Assembly (NCBI GenBank): GCA_030562195.1
Contig: CM060202.1
Span: 16,788,317-16,852,316, forward strand
Reading direction: 5' to 3'
DNA length: 64,000 bases
DNA from: Nipponacmea schrenckii
Lineage: Eukaryota; Mollusca; Gastropoda; Lottiidae
Below, piece by piece: positions 12,145-25,760 of the stretch (position 1 is the first letter of the stretch; each line of letters begins with the position of its first letter). The notes under the pieces are model-generated. The model ran no database searches and was not told where the DNA came from. It worked only from the letters and a program-made list of their open reading frames with translations. Position numbers and translations under genes: made by a program.

Positions 12145-15100
12145 ATTGAAACAGTTTTTCGTAAATGTTGTTGGTAATGTTTATAAGTGCTGCTTGCTCA
12201 ATCTAGGTCTATTTGGAGTGCTGTAAACATATTTATAGTGCTCAAATGTGAAATTTACCTAATAATTTGCAGTAACTGACCATTAAAACGACCCATTTAA
12301 TCACCTTGTTCTAGTCGAGATACAGATGTTCAATTGAAACATCTCCGCAAAAATACAAAGGACGACCTGAAAATGTATAGATGCAATGAAAAGTATACTG
12401 TTATGTGAATTCTTATACATAATATGATTCAGTAAATTGCTTTAATGCATAATATTTTCATTTTATATTTATATTAAAATCCTATCGCTGACAATATATG
12501 GGAACTAATATGGATTGAATGATACTGCTAAATTTATGATGAGAGAAACTACACTGAAATGGAAAACCTGTCATACATCGACTACTATTGTTTTCCCTTA
12601 ATCATTAGGTTTAGTGAAAGATGATGTATTATTGCTACATCTACAAGTCTACATCTATTAAATACACTATCTGTAATAAGTATAGGTTAACTTTACTTCA
12701 TATTATTATACTAAAAGTATGTTATACAAGTAAATATCTAGACCATTGTTTTAAAAGGTAGCAATTGTTCATGCAATCACTGAAAGAATCTGTTAGTATT
12801 CGTTGTAAGTACAATGACCCATCATATTAATGTTCAATTGTATTCATCAGCGAAGTTTACCACTACTTCTAACCATCTGTATACTGTAACTTCACACAGA
12901 GAATCTGTATATCATCAGTTCTGCTTATTATTATCAGCAAACTGTGTTGTTACAGCACAAAATATCGGTCTAATGCGTCATCAATATTTTATAATCGTCA
13001 GAATCATTATCACAAGGAGGTGAGATTGAGTGTTGTGATTTTTAACTTCTTGTTTCTTTTTTTATATATTTATTGTACATACATCATTGTTTAAATATTT
13101 AATATATACATGTATATTAGAATTTCTAGTCAGTCAAAGAGGTTATCCGTCACTTATTTGCTCTAAACACAATGATAGAATCTTGGTAAAATAGAGACTT
13201 GAATGAATCAACAATAATATTCAAGATCTTTATCAAAAATTAAACAATTTGGACTTCTAAGTAATAATTAGCCTTTATTTGTTATATATATCAATGCAGA
13301 TAATCTTAAAATTGACAATATTATATTTTTAGTCTAATACACTTATGCTATATAGTATGATGACTTAAAATTGTTTAGTGTAATCATCATTTTTCCAGTT
13401 GATTTGAAGGGCCTGGTTGCTTAAGAATTGAATATTTCAATTGGTTTTGTTTACCAGACAGATTCAACTCATTCTCGACTCGGTATGCATGGAAATTGTT
13501 CTTGACATTTAATCAAGCTGCAAGAAACTCCACAAATTACAAGAATACAATGACATTGAACGAGAAACTCGGCTCAGACGTAATCAAATAGTAATAATAA
13601 ATACTCTTCGGTAAAGGACACCTAGTCTAATTACCACATTACAAAATGCTAATGCTAATTATAAAATCTTACTCTAATATGGGTTTCATTCCAATTGGTT
13701 TCATTCTAATGTATTTACTTAACAAAGATAGCAAAATATTCTTGATTCTTGAAGCATAATAATCTAATGGTATAAAATGGTCCTGTAGGGTCATAATCTC
13801 TATGAATGGTTACAATTGTTTCAATATATATTCTTTTTGTTTTTTGTTAATCTGTAATTGATAAAAGATTCAAATTATATTCTGTCAAAAATTAATAACA
13901 GTAAGTAAATGACATTAATTTTTCACATTTTGAAAAGACCTTTATATATTATATACAAGAACAAATATTTTCACTGTTACAATATCTATTTAATGTACAT
14001 GTTATTTCAAGAAAAATATACTATTCTGAACAGAGTTATAATACGCCAACACTGTCTTGTGATTATAGCTTGTACTTGTAAATATATTTTCGAAACACAA
14101 AATCAATATCAATTTATTTTAATGATGTTAAAATTACATGCCTTGTTGTTGCAACGTAAGAAGTTGACAAGCAGTGGGAACAGTGTACACTTTGGTTTGA
14201 TTTTGTTATGATGTTTCCAACTTTCTACAGAAGATATCATTTATGTTTCAGCTTCTCAGATGCGCCATTTATTGATTGTGTACACAATTTATATATATGA
14301 AGTCTGCTTAAATAATAAGAGTTTCGGAACAAATTCAAAGGAAGTTTCAAATCCATAGTCAAAAAGCAGAATGTCGAGAATTGTTGATTGTAACATAATG
14401 CGATGGATTAGACATTTTATTTTTGAAGATTTGTATTCTTCAACCCAAATCCTGTTTTAACCGTTATTTATATTTTTCATTAGCCGTGTGTGAAAGTTGT
14501 TTATATTTTAAGATAAGCGTTTTTTGCTTAAGTGTGTTTAATGCTTCTAAAACCTTTTATTTGTTTATAAATTATATTTATAATAAAATTATTTATAAAT
14601 TATTATGTTTATTATATGATTTTCTTGCATACTATGCCTTTGGTGTAACATAACGTACACAAGGCGTATGTGAGGAATGAAATGACTGAATATTCTGTAC
14701 CTGGTCGGATTTATGAAGACGGACAAATTGTCATTAGTAGTACACTGGGATCAAATCTCAATGACAGAGCATGCGTTTTACTGTCTAAACTATGGTTTAT
14801 GGCGCATAAGTCAGGATATAGACTACATCTTAAAAGCATGTTTTCTCCATCGAATACGTTCAATTACTACAATGATAATATATTTACAATGTGAAGATAT
14901 CGTAATTAACGTGTATATTTTGTCTCAAATATCGCTAGACTGAATATTGAATAGATATTTCTGTTCGATGGCAGTTAACTGCCCTTTCCCAGGTCATCAT
15001 ATTCATACCTGTCAAACAGACTGGTCACTTTTGAAGTACCTTTCATAATCTATCAAAGAGAAATAATTTGTTTACACACATACTTGTGTTTGTCAACTTG

Positions 15101-18100
15101 TCAACAATTTAATTAGATCCCAGTAAATTCATAACACAAACAGCTTGATTCTGCCTACGTCTTTCTTTTCGTCTAAAGCAAATATAATCATATCAAAACG
15201 GCTAGTGATTATTATTGTGATAAGGGACAAATAATAAGAGTGTTATTAAATATCGAAATTGACTTTCCCCTCGAAGCTCATACCAAAGATTATCTTAAAA
15301 TCAAAGATTGCCTTGCCATCATAAGTGTTCGTCAATTAGACACGTCAAGAAGTCGGTTCTATTGACCAAGTATTTTGACCGTTAGTGTCCATAGTCTGCC
15401 ATGTAAATAGATGCGACCATTATGAATGATAGACATCTTGAACAATGCGATCACGTGATGAAAATGGTCTGAATGCACCTGGTCAATGACTAAACGTCAA
15501 TATTCACATGCTATCACCAAATTGTGTTACGGTTACAAGTAAAGTCTTGCCAAACATAACTTTGGAGGTAATCAAATACATGGTCATGACATTCTTGGGA
15601 AAGTCTACTTTTGATTTGGTCGACAGCTCACGAAATGCCCCTATGAACTGTAAGCACAGATGAGGTTATTAAATATATTTAGACAGAATCAACTAACGAG
15701 CATGACAGTTCGACCACTTCCAACTTTCTAACATCATTTTGTTAATTTGTATACTTGGTGGTCAATAGTGCGAAAATTACTGACCACAATAGGTCTGGTC
15801 ACCGATTCTCATTGATTGAATGCCAAGATCTACCGAGGTCACTATTGGACTATTATGAAGGAAATTAGTTGATACATTCAATTTTTATTCTATTTAACAG
15901 ATCGCACTATTCCCACACTTACAATGCCATCCTCCTCCGTCTCAATTCAATCATACGTAATCAATTACTGTGACTCTATATTCTTACAAAATAAAATTGC
16001 TTCAAGATCAAGCTTAGACAATGAATATCCGTCCAAGCCATGTACGCATAACTACGTGACTTGGCGTTAAATTGCCAATACATCGATATACATATTCTAG
16101 AAAATTTCCATTTTTGGATCGCTACAAATATGTGAAATTAGATCACAAGTGAAACTCTGTGCATGAATGCAAGTTTAGGTGTTTGTAAAAGAAATACACA
16201 CAAGAGAATGATTTGTGTAATACTATAATTTGGAATTCAAAGGTTTTTGTAAAAACACAATAACTTCGTTAAGTCATTTTAAGAGAAAATCATTCTGTAA
16301 TTGTCTTAGTCATTTAGTGTAGAAAAGTAAAAAAAAAACATGCAAACTTGATAGAAATCGAATCAGAGATTCACAGTTAAAGAATTTAAAAATCTTAAGA
16401 GAATTACGTAATATCCTGATTCTGACAAATACATCTGCAATGCAGACTTTAATTCCGCGCCAAACAATTGCTTAATGTACATCGGGGAAATAGCTTAATG
16501 TCTTTATCACACATTGTACATTTCTTAGAGGTCATTTAAATCGTTTAGAGCAATATTGTTTCATTTTAATTTCCCGCTTCGTGCATAAGAAAAAATGTTA
16601 TCTCTAAAGATTCTTTCAAATAATTGCTCATTTATTCATGCAATTAGCTCTGAATGGCTACTCCAAATGTTTCAATCATTCCCTCAATCGTTTTTTTCCT
16701 CATGAAACATTTTATCGGCTATTAAATGGTCATAAATTAAATGGCATCGTTGTGGCTAATGTTTTAAGTTGTGAAAATGATAGCAATAAATGGCTTCTGA
16801 GATAAATTGGTGACGTTGTCTTTGAATTTCAATGAAGTTTTCAAATTCTAATAAACTTTCCCGTTTTGAGTTATGAACTTACTGGAGCATTTCAAATCAC
16901 AACAAAACGTCAATGAAATATTTAGAATAAGATTTGTAAAAAAATAAATACCGTTTATAATTAGAATGTTGCTTAAGATCAAATCAAATCTAGGTTTGTG
17001 CTTTGCCAGTTGATAGAGCATAACCTAAAAGAATACCAGGAACAACTTTCATGTAATGAAATGAAGTAATATCGGCACAATAGTAAATGTGATTACTAAC
17101 AATGACAATGTTAGATTAGTACTAAAAGATACTAATAATCACTTGTACACTGTAGCTAATAGTCTTAAAGAGATATGACCAGAATCTGTCTTTTTCTTAA
17201 AAGAAATACCGATGTTTCACTTTCTAATGAATGCATATTATGCCAAATGGTCGGTTAACATCCATAAACATCCATAGAGGTAAAAATTCTTTCAACGATA
17301 TTTAAATATAGAACACATAGATGCCTCGGCCCTTTTTTGTTTCTTTATGTCTTTAGGGGTATTTCAATTATATCAATGAGAAAACGGCGATTTGGCAATT
17401 TCTATGTCTAATGACGAAGTGAGCGAATTACCAATTCTATCTAATATAGGTTCAAAGCAATGTGTCCATCTAATTCACAATATTCCATTTAGACGCACAA
17501 CAGAAATTAATAAATACATCCATGGCCATACATCCAGAAATTGCTATTCAGACTTCAACTAGAATTATTGTCGGAAATAATAATCCTCGTAAAATGTATC
17601 TTTAAACTGAACATCTGATGTCTTTAGCTCCTTAATTACCACTCAATTCTATCTTTCTATTATTTGTATAGTGACATGACACCCTAGAGTCAGTTTCTAG
17701 AATTAACAACTATAGTAGGCGAATATGACAGCACAACAAATTACACAAATGTTATTTTCTGAATGATTTTTTTTACTTTCAACACCATAGCATTCAATAT
17801 ACGTCTTCTTTCAGTTGCTGCCACATATAATCTGGTCATGTGTTTGGTGAATGATAATTATGATGTTATGAGAACAGGGAAGTGCTTCTAAATTGTCTGT
17901 TTCATTCGATGGTAGTTTGGCTTATGTAACATACCGTTGAATACGTTTTATTTTCAATATTTTGCTTTCAGTCTTCTAATAAGCTCATAAAAAGAAACAC
18001 GTAATGTTTATTTTATAATGCAGAAGATGTAGATTTCATAATTTTATCATATCTTGTAACAAAACTGAATTTTAAATTAAATATTACAACCTTTCATAGG

Positions 18101-19710
18101 AATTAAAAAAAGGGTTTGGGCCCAAATTTTGAAAAACTATGTCAATGGAAAACCAAAAAAAACCAATGTCAATAAAAAAACCCCTCAGCGAAGAAGATGT
18201 TACAAGTATCTTGAATTTAAACGACCAGGCAACTGTTGCCAACTGAGAGACCAATATTAATCCCAACTCGCATTAGATAAAATATTATCGAGAACACCTT
18301 GTATTATTCTTTTTTCTCGTGTTTCTATCCATTGCTCTGGTGCTCTATTAAAAACGATCTTTCGGCTTATTTTCATGAATGGTTAAAATAACTTTAATTA
18401 GTAAGCATCACTGTTCTGGCACAGAAAATAACGTCTAATTACCTTCCTGTTACTCTAATTGATATTTTGTTGTATATTTAATTGACATTTATAACGGCCG
18501 ACTTCACATTGTTCAAGTTTAGTATCTGTGAGACATATAACTAATTGACATCGTCTGGGGATTTTCTTTTCATGAAAATTCTTCGTAGACGTACAAGTGT
18601 TAAAAGGGTTTCATTTTTGATCCTCGTTAAAAAAATGACTACTTCACCAAATGATCGTCGTGGGCTTTAAGTCGAGATACTGTCCTAAAGTTGGCTCCCC
18701 AATAGTCATGGACATTAAAGATGAGGCTAAATGTAGGTTTAGCTGGGCTTAGCTACTAGTAGTTTAGAGCCACTGGATTTTCATCCACTGCTAGCAATTG
18801 TCGGCATCTAGGAAAATCTAACCATGTCGAAAAAAAAACAGTTGCCAGTGGTCACATTTTCTTTCTTTATGAATTTAATCTGCTACCCTACACCTACAGT
18901 TACGTCGCTCTTAGTCTTTGAAGTAAATATCCTTCAGTATCAACAATTAGTTGAACGAATCAACAGTCATCCATCAAAAAAGGCTATCAAACCGGATTCC
19001 CATAACAAGTCAAGTTCTCATCATTAGTATATCCTTTATTATAGTTTATTCATTCCAAATTCTTATTTTATTTTATACGTATATCGATAACACGAAAATA
19101 ACATTCTGTTTGCATCGTTTCAAGCAAGCCAGTTTAATTAAAATGTCGTAAACTTTGATAAAGATGTATCGTCGACGTGGATAGACTACATCATTTATAT
19201 TCTGATATGTCTGGTATTATGTTCATACGTGTAAATATTTTTTAATTTAGATGGCGACACAATTATATGCACACTATATACTTTTGATGAGTGTAAGGAT
19301 ACCGAACAGTGCTCGACATCAATAAACAACGATAGCAAAAGACGAACCGACCCAGAGGCACGTTATTAAACGAAAATCCAACATGCATCTTTCAGATTGT
19401 TATAAAGTCTCTTTACACCTCCTGGGTCATTTGTGATCGCCTTTCTTCAATGTGTGTTTATTGGAGACGACTAACCTCTACACCAATGAGACTTGTAATA
19501 TTTTTATCAAATATAGAAGGTATAACACAATAAAACATAAAAGGAAAGCTTGTGAATAATTGAAGGATTATTATGATTAATATCTTGAGTTGAAATTATC
19601 CAGAGACATTTCTTCTATCGTGGTGTATACCTTAATACATATGGTTTAGTTAAAAGTATTAATATATGTGTATGATATTATAGGGTATATATGTAGATGG
19701 AATGCTTGAT
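12145..19710. other. Gene 1 3' UTR and intergenic DNA
   Basis: The 3' UTR starts here, but its end cannot be fixed. ATTAAA occurs at 12282, 12473 and 12657, and the first AATAAA on the plus strand is at 13596. Beyond that the DNA is AT-rich, with many stop codons and only short frames (100 codons at most) that resemble nothing I know. No RNA gene or mobile element was recognised. Confidence 0.6.
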
Positions 19711-20280
19711 GAAGCCAGGACACACTAATACAATTACAAATTCCATGTGACGACTTGAATAGCAATTTCTATTCATCACAATACCATAAGAAAAAAATGG
19801 GATACGCTCGCCAGAATCGCTTTTTAAAAAATAACAGTGGACAATATGTCCAAATAAAGTTTAAATTATTTCATTTTCAGGTTCAGTCAATGACTCTCAT
19901 TTTTAAAGTTATTATTATATCACAAAATCATATGTTCATAATATTACAACAGTGGGACAAATTTGCACTCTGATTTCATGAAAACCAAAAGTGGTGTTCG
20001 ATTTTTGACTGTGTCAAGACATTTTACTTTGATCTGTTTTACCTTTATAAATTTCAAATCATTCGGACAAATAGCCGTGAAAATAGAAGAAAATTGGTCA
20101 AAGTATTTTATCATCCATAATTGTCTAAAGGTACTTCAATTACTGTAATTTAAGTAATATCTTTATTTAAAATAAATTGATGGCAATTGCTGTACGAAAT
20201 TTCTAATGAATCCATACCACACTAATGCAATTACAAATTTCATGTGACTATATGAGTTGGACTTGTTATCCATCACCAAA
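19711..20280. repeat. Pair of imperfect direct repeats
   Basis: About 70 bases at 19711-19781 and at 20208-20279 share a common order of words. The best block is CACTAATRCAATTACAAATTYCATGTGAC, at about 19723-19751 and 20220-20248, followed in both by an ATCCATCAC/ATTCATCAC-like word. The copies are in the same orientation about 497 bases apart. They could be the ends of an old insertion or two copies of one dispersed repeat. Confidence 0.5.
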
Positions 20281-23200
20281 TCTCTATTCACATTTCAAAT
20301 TCAAGAGAAAACCCTACTAATCGATCAAATCTAGTCTTGCCTACACTAGGATGGAATTTTAAGAACCTTTAATGTTCACTAAACATACTTGCATTTTGCA
20401 TTATTGTACAGAGCAAGAAGAACTAAAAAATGTTTTTAAATGCTCTACAGAATGTTCAAGAGTGATTTGTGAGAGAGATTTTTTTTAATGTTGATACATA
20501 TATTTCAACATTAAATTAACATTTTAGTACTTACCGCCAGAGGAAATGAGCACGAGTCTTGTTTACACCAATGAATACCGTTTTTTGATTTAACTCAATT
20601 TCACAACATTTTGCTGACTAAGGAAGTATAAAGAAAATTAAAATCATTAAACAGTATTGTTAACAAAAAACACATGTTTGCCCGAAAAATAAAGTAATTG
20701 GTGAAGTCCAAGCAAAATAACTTTTATGCTATGAACAGAAAATTTTAAAAGGGCGATACGAAATGTAAGAGAGCTTAAAGTCACTTGAGAGCAAACATGA
20801 CTGTAACTTGGGACTGGAAGAGAGAATAATGACTGCACGTGTATCAGCAAACGAAAACTAATGAATGATCAAACTGTTCGTGATGTCTCTCATTTCTTTG
20901 ACATGCACGTGCCGTCTCGCACCACATTATCGCAGGTCGACGAATTGGCGTTTATTCATTGTGTTGATGGTCCCAATTACATGCATCCAACACACGTGCA
21001 ATTTCTATGATGGCATTGTTTGTGAAATAATTCCACACTCGCAGTTGTTACGCTTCTGTTAAAAGAAGAAAAAAAAAGTGTCATGGGATTCTTCCTCTGT
21101 CGTTCGATAATGGTTATTTTTTCCATTAAGATTATTTTTAATAGTCTCGTCAAAATCCTGTCTGCCCATAAAGCTTTCATTGAGTTAGACTGAATACGAC
21201 TGCTGTAAGTGTTAAAATTGTTAAACTGATTATCTCCATAGAAAGATCAAAATTTAGACTGACAAGAAACTTGCTTAGTTGAACAGTGTTTATAACTATC
21301 AAGATCAAACCTTTTCAGCCTGGTTTCTTCCCTGTCATTGATGCAGGTCGAAGATCTGGAATGGGCAAAAGCCCAGTCGTTCGCATGGGACAGTGGAATT
21401 CAAAGGTATTCAGTGAAAAATCACTTAAAAGAATGTAATTTTAGTAGGATCATACGGTTGTCCTGACAAAATGCCTATCTCCGTCTACTGTTTGGTTAAC
21501 ACTATACATTAGCAGCAATGTAACATTTATAATTATTTGCCGCAAACCTTTGCTTCATTCTTTTCCCTGGAGTGCATCATCGTAACACTAAACCTTGTAT
21601 GAATCCATATATGATTTGTCTGATGGAGTATTTATTATTTATGGAAATACGTGTACAAATGAAATCATATAACAATAGAAAATGATTTCTCTGGAACGAA
21701 GAGGGATTCATTTTTAATTATTTACCATGGCTTCTATGATCGTTGAACTGTATTCATACGGTATACTTGAATGTTCCACTTTGAACAGATAATGAAGATG
21801 ATAAAAGGTTACTTTTATATTTTTGCAGCTGCATGGTCATTATTTCCTGTTATGGGATTGACATTGTTGTCTGTTTTATATTGTAAAGTTTACATCTTGT
21901 GATACCACACAAGGTGGAAATTCACTGAAAGAAACATAATCGTCCATCCAACCGATATCATCCGCCATCTGTCCCGCTCTTCACATTGTCCAAACGTAAT
22001 AGTTTATGTTCCTGATTTGGTACAATACAATGTTTTAGCTTCTGGGTCCATTTCTATTGTGTCACTCTAAAGAAAAAAATGAATTTCTCATCCAAGCATA
22101 GCTGATATTATGATATATTATTATAGTTTTGTATATTAATTATAGATCTATGCCTGACTCGAGCTCAGAAATCTATCGATCGCACTGCGTCGCCTACGAT
22201 TTAATGCTGGATTTGTTCTTCATTGGTGTTGCATATATTTCTTAGACTAATTATTAATTTTTTTTATTCCTTCAAAACAATTTTACAATTGAAGGGGGAA
22301 CAGTTCCAAATTAGTAAGGTTCTTATATAGAGGTAATTATTGATTTAATACACATTAATCCGTGTTTAAATGTTCTCTTGTAAATCCCATATGAATTAAC
22401 TAAACAAGGAGGTCGATATAATTATGCTGTGTTTCCATTGTAAGGGAAGGAAGTTGTGACGCAGGTTACAATCAAATCGGTTTGACAGATACCCCTACAG
22501 GCCATTTCCTCAGTAGATGAGATGCTCATATACAATTCCATTATGGGCAATTTTTTTCCGTTTTAGATTAGCACACATTAATTTTTTAGTTCTGAAGGGG
22601 TCAATAAGCTATGGCTGATATCAATGTTTTCCAATTTGTAACACTGCTGAAACTCGTTCACCTTACTATTATTAATGTATTGGGAGGTTCCTTCAGTTCC
22701 TTTGTACCTACTAGTATTTAGCGATCAATTCCAGAAGATTGGCCTACGTTTTGGAAATAATACGAGATATCGTTAGAAGCTTCTCTGTTGGGTTCTCTCC
22801 AGAAAATGTGTTTATTATGTACTTATAGACTGCATACGACCTCGACTCGCAATTTGATTTGACGGTTGACACCAGTTGGTTTCTGTGAGTTTTGTATGCA
22901 ATTGTTCGACTGACTTATAGTGTTTTCTGAATTGTTTGATAGGACAGAATGTTGGGAGAACAGACTGAAAGAATGCGAATATATACAGCCAACATGATAA
23001 TTTGTTTCGATGTACAGGAATTATCTGACTTTAAGGTCACTAACTCATTGAAAATGAAAAAAAGTCTGCTAACTGAATATTCGGCTTTGCTATTGCCCAG
23101 GAGACACTTTTGAGTAGTCAGTTTTGTCGGAAGGATAGGTGTAAATAATAGCTAGCTGAAAACTTCAACATACTAGTAATGGATGGGTCTAATTGTTTTC

Positions 23201-24410
23201 AGCTTAAAGGAAAAGATGCTCAACATCAGATGTTGGTCCGTTTCATTTGTCTGATATGTGTAAGAGGGTCCTTTTACACAATGGCATATTAATGGCAACT
23301 TTAAAATTATAATTTTATCACATGAAATTTGGAACTACTTTTCCCAGTAGAACAATGTATTTACACAATTTATAACATAGTTTAAAGAATACACCAACTA
23401 GAAAATTGCTACGATAATGATTTGTCGGATCACACTTAGTGTAAGCATCAAAATCTTCGTGAACAGTGACAGTGGGAAAGATATATGGTCCTTATTCTGT
23501 TATATTCAATATCAATTAAATAACAATTAAGACATCACGTCACAATATTTGGGCAACGTATAATAACACCACAATAGTTTTATGAGTATAAATTTAGGAA
23601 ATTGTTTCTTTTGAGTAAATTTATTCTGTGATAGCCATGCTTCTTGGTTGAACATTATATTGTCTAGTTTCTCTGGATCGTTAAACTAAGTTGCATGAGA
23701 TCTTTTCAATGGGTTGTTGTTTTAGATATACCTTTTTGCATATGTAAAGGTCTTATAACAATCTGAATAAGGAAAAAGGAATAATACCGAGGGATTCAGT
23801 CGTACATATTATACTGCTTCTGAAGTTTGCTTCTGTCCAAACTTATTGTCCAAATAAGATGTATATTGCAGAGCCACTTTTAACTAACGGTTCAACTTGC
23901 CTTTTTCTAAAGTTATACAAAATCATAATATGATCATTCAGTTCGACAACCAATTACCGGTTTCCGGAGAACTTTACCTTGTATGTAAGAAGGGTAAGCT
24001 CTGAAATACTTCTTGGATTCGTCAAATTGCCTACTCGAAGTTCTTCAATAAATCGTAACACGAAATGGAAAATATTTCTTGAAGGTGTAAAATAGATGAA
24101 TATTCCAGTATTTATTTTAAATAATATGTTAAGGTGATAATGTGTTAGATCACGTTCAAATATCACATTCCCACAATAACACGCTTAAAAACATGTTTAA
24201 TTCATGAGATACTACAAAACCTAAAATTATTGTCTCAATAAAAATAGCATTTGGTGAATATCACTTGACTGCTATGGTAAAGGAAATATATCAAATTTAC
24301 TGTATATTTTGACCTAGATTTTAGTATAGGACTACCGTGCAAGAATAATAACATACATGAAGTAAGAGGTATGTGTTATAAGGGACAATATGCACAATTT
24401 TCATATAAAA
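20281..24410. other. Intergenic DNA without recognised genes
   Basis: This stretch is AT-rich with short, interrupted frames on both strands. It contains one member of a short dispersed repeat at 21342-21381 (TGCAGGTCG...CCCAGTCGTT), whose other copy lies at 42405. Nothing else was recognised. Confidence 0.5.
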
Positions 24411-24737
24411 CAGACCTCTCAACCTAGAATCTTCCTAAGGAGTGAGATTTGGTTACAGGTCCAGGGGCCGCTTAGTCCCATGGAAGCTCTGGGGTTCTAT
24501 AGATGGCCGGAGATGCATTCTAGCTCATTTCCGGAGAATAAAACTGCAAATCAGTAAACAATGTGAACATGTTTTTTTGTTTTTTTTTTGTCTTTACAAT
24601 ATCTTCTATTTTTACCTAAGAATAAAACATCGTATTTATCAACTAAATTGTCCTGATTTTGATGATATTATTCATCCTGAAGACAATAAACTGGAATTCT
24701 AAGAGTGAACTTTAATAGAGTGGGCCCTATTACAACA

Positions 24738-24841
24738 AACTTGCTTTTGTAAGAGGCGGCTCCTGTATATTTTGTCCATTTTACTGGAAGAGTGTCGTTC
24801 ATGGTAGAATCTGAATCTGAACTTTCCCTCGTGTCCGACAT
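24738..24841 (-). pseudogene. Truncated hAT-like transposase N-terminus
   Basis: From an ATG at 24841 (minus strand) the frame reads about 35 residues. It starts MSDTRESSDSDST and reaches KWTKYTGAASYKSKF, then runs into unrelated residues and stops by 24668. In many invertebrate genomes an acidic start followed by a W..Y.GAA.YK.KF word precedes a conserved domain of hAT-like transposon proteins; I know this from memory. Everything after YKSKF is missing, as expected for an internal deletion. It is not a functional gene. Confidence 0.4.
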
Positions 24842-25002
24842 TTTGACAGACTGAACATTTGGTGCTGGAATCTGAACTGTCAACGCAATCTCTATCCAGA
24901 GTTATCGTTCCTTTTCAATCAGTAGGCGAAGCAGGAACAACAACTCTGAGGAGATATTGCTGTTTGACGATTGGTCAGACTCAACTTTGATAGCTAATGA
25001 TC

Positions 25003-25034
25003 AGCAAGGTTAAAAATAAGCAAGGTTAAAAATA
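25003..25034. repeat. 16-bp unit in tandem, two copies
   Basis: AGCAAGGTTAAAAATA occurs twice back to back inside the hAT-like element. The two copies are identical, which suggests a recent duplication. Confidence 0.85.
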
Positions 25035-25479
25035 AACATGAGTATTTCCTCGGAACATGACTGAAGACGCGATCCGTTCTTTGGTCAGATTAATATCGTA
25101 AGCAAACCAACAAATACCTGTGTTTTTTTACCCCAAACCTTCAACATGCGTGAGATTTTAAGGTAGCTGCGTGAGAGAGTGAGATTGAAGCCCAATGCGT
25201 GAGTCTCACGCCGAATGCGTGAGAGTTGAGAGGTCTGATAAAATCGAAATTAATATCTGAAAATAATTCTAAAAAATGCTATTTACAGCTACGTAATTAG
25301 TTTTTTAAGAAAGGGTTAACAAAACGTGGATTGTTAAGTAAGCAGCTTAAAATAGTTTTGGTATTGGGCTGCATTAAGACTCGTTGTTATTGGTTGAATG
25401 GCGTACCTTTAACTTGTCATCAAATTTCAAATTATTATTAATGTAAGCGTAAAAAGCCGTCCACCTGTCTGTCTGAAGA

Positions 25480-25760
25480 ATATTTAATATGAGTTATTGA
25501 CCTTATTTTTAAATTCTTTGTAGACACGTAAAGAACTGGTTTCTTGATGAATTTTGACGAAACTTTGTGTAAGTTATAACCCAAGGATGGACCCTTATGA
25601 AAGTTAAATAAAAATATTTGGTATGAGTTATTTCCCTTGTTCATGAATTCTTGGTGGACATGATAGAGAGATGGGTTCTTGTGTGTGTTTATAATCACCC
25701 TATCGAAAATCAGGCGTTCAAAAAATGTTTACTATGAGTTATTACGATTGAAAGCTGGTG
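25480..25760. repeat. Degenerate long-period tandem repeat
   Basis: TATGAGTTATT occurs at 25488, 25622 and 25733. Between them lie similar words in the same order: GTAGACACG...GAACTGGTTTCTTG matches GTGGACATG...GAGATGGGTTCTTG. The period is about 111-134 bases and the copies are strongly diverged. It lies just outside the right end of the hAT-like element. Confidence 0.5.

Larger units (their letters stand above)
24411..25237 (-). mobile_element. Non-autonomous, internally deleted hAT-like DNA transposon
   Basis: The element begins CAGACCTCTCAAC (24411-24423) and ends with its perfect reverse complement GTTGAGAGGTCTG (25225-25237). That gives 13-bp inverted ends over 827 bp. ATAAAA sits immediately outside both ends (24405-24410 and 25238-25243), consistent with a target duplication, although hAT elements usually give 8 bp. 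Inside on the minus strand is a short protein fragment resembling the N-terminus of hAT-like transposase proteins. The left third has a higher GC content than the flanks. A 16-bp unit (AGCAAGGTTAAAAATA) is repeated twice at 25003-25034. The right end is rich in GCGTGAG words. The ends and flanks are seen directly. The hAT assignment rests on the CAG terminus and the fragment, and is inferred. Confidence 0.65.

Noticed and set aside
24442..24702. 86-codon plus-strand open frame
   Set aside because: It lies in the terminal part of the hAT-like element, antisense to the transposase fragment, and runs into T-rich DNA; no domain is visible.
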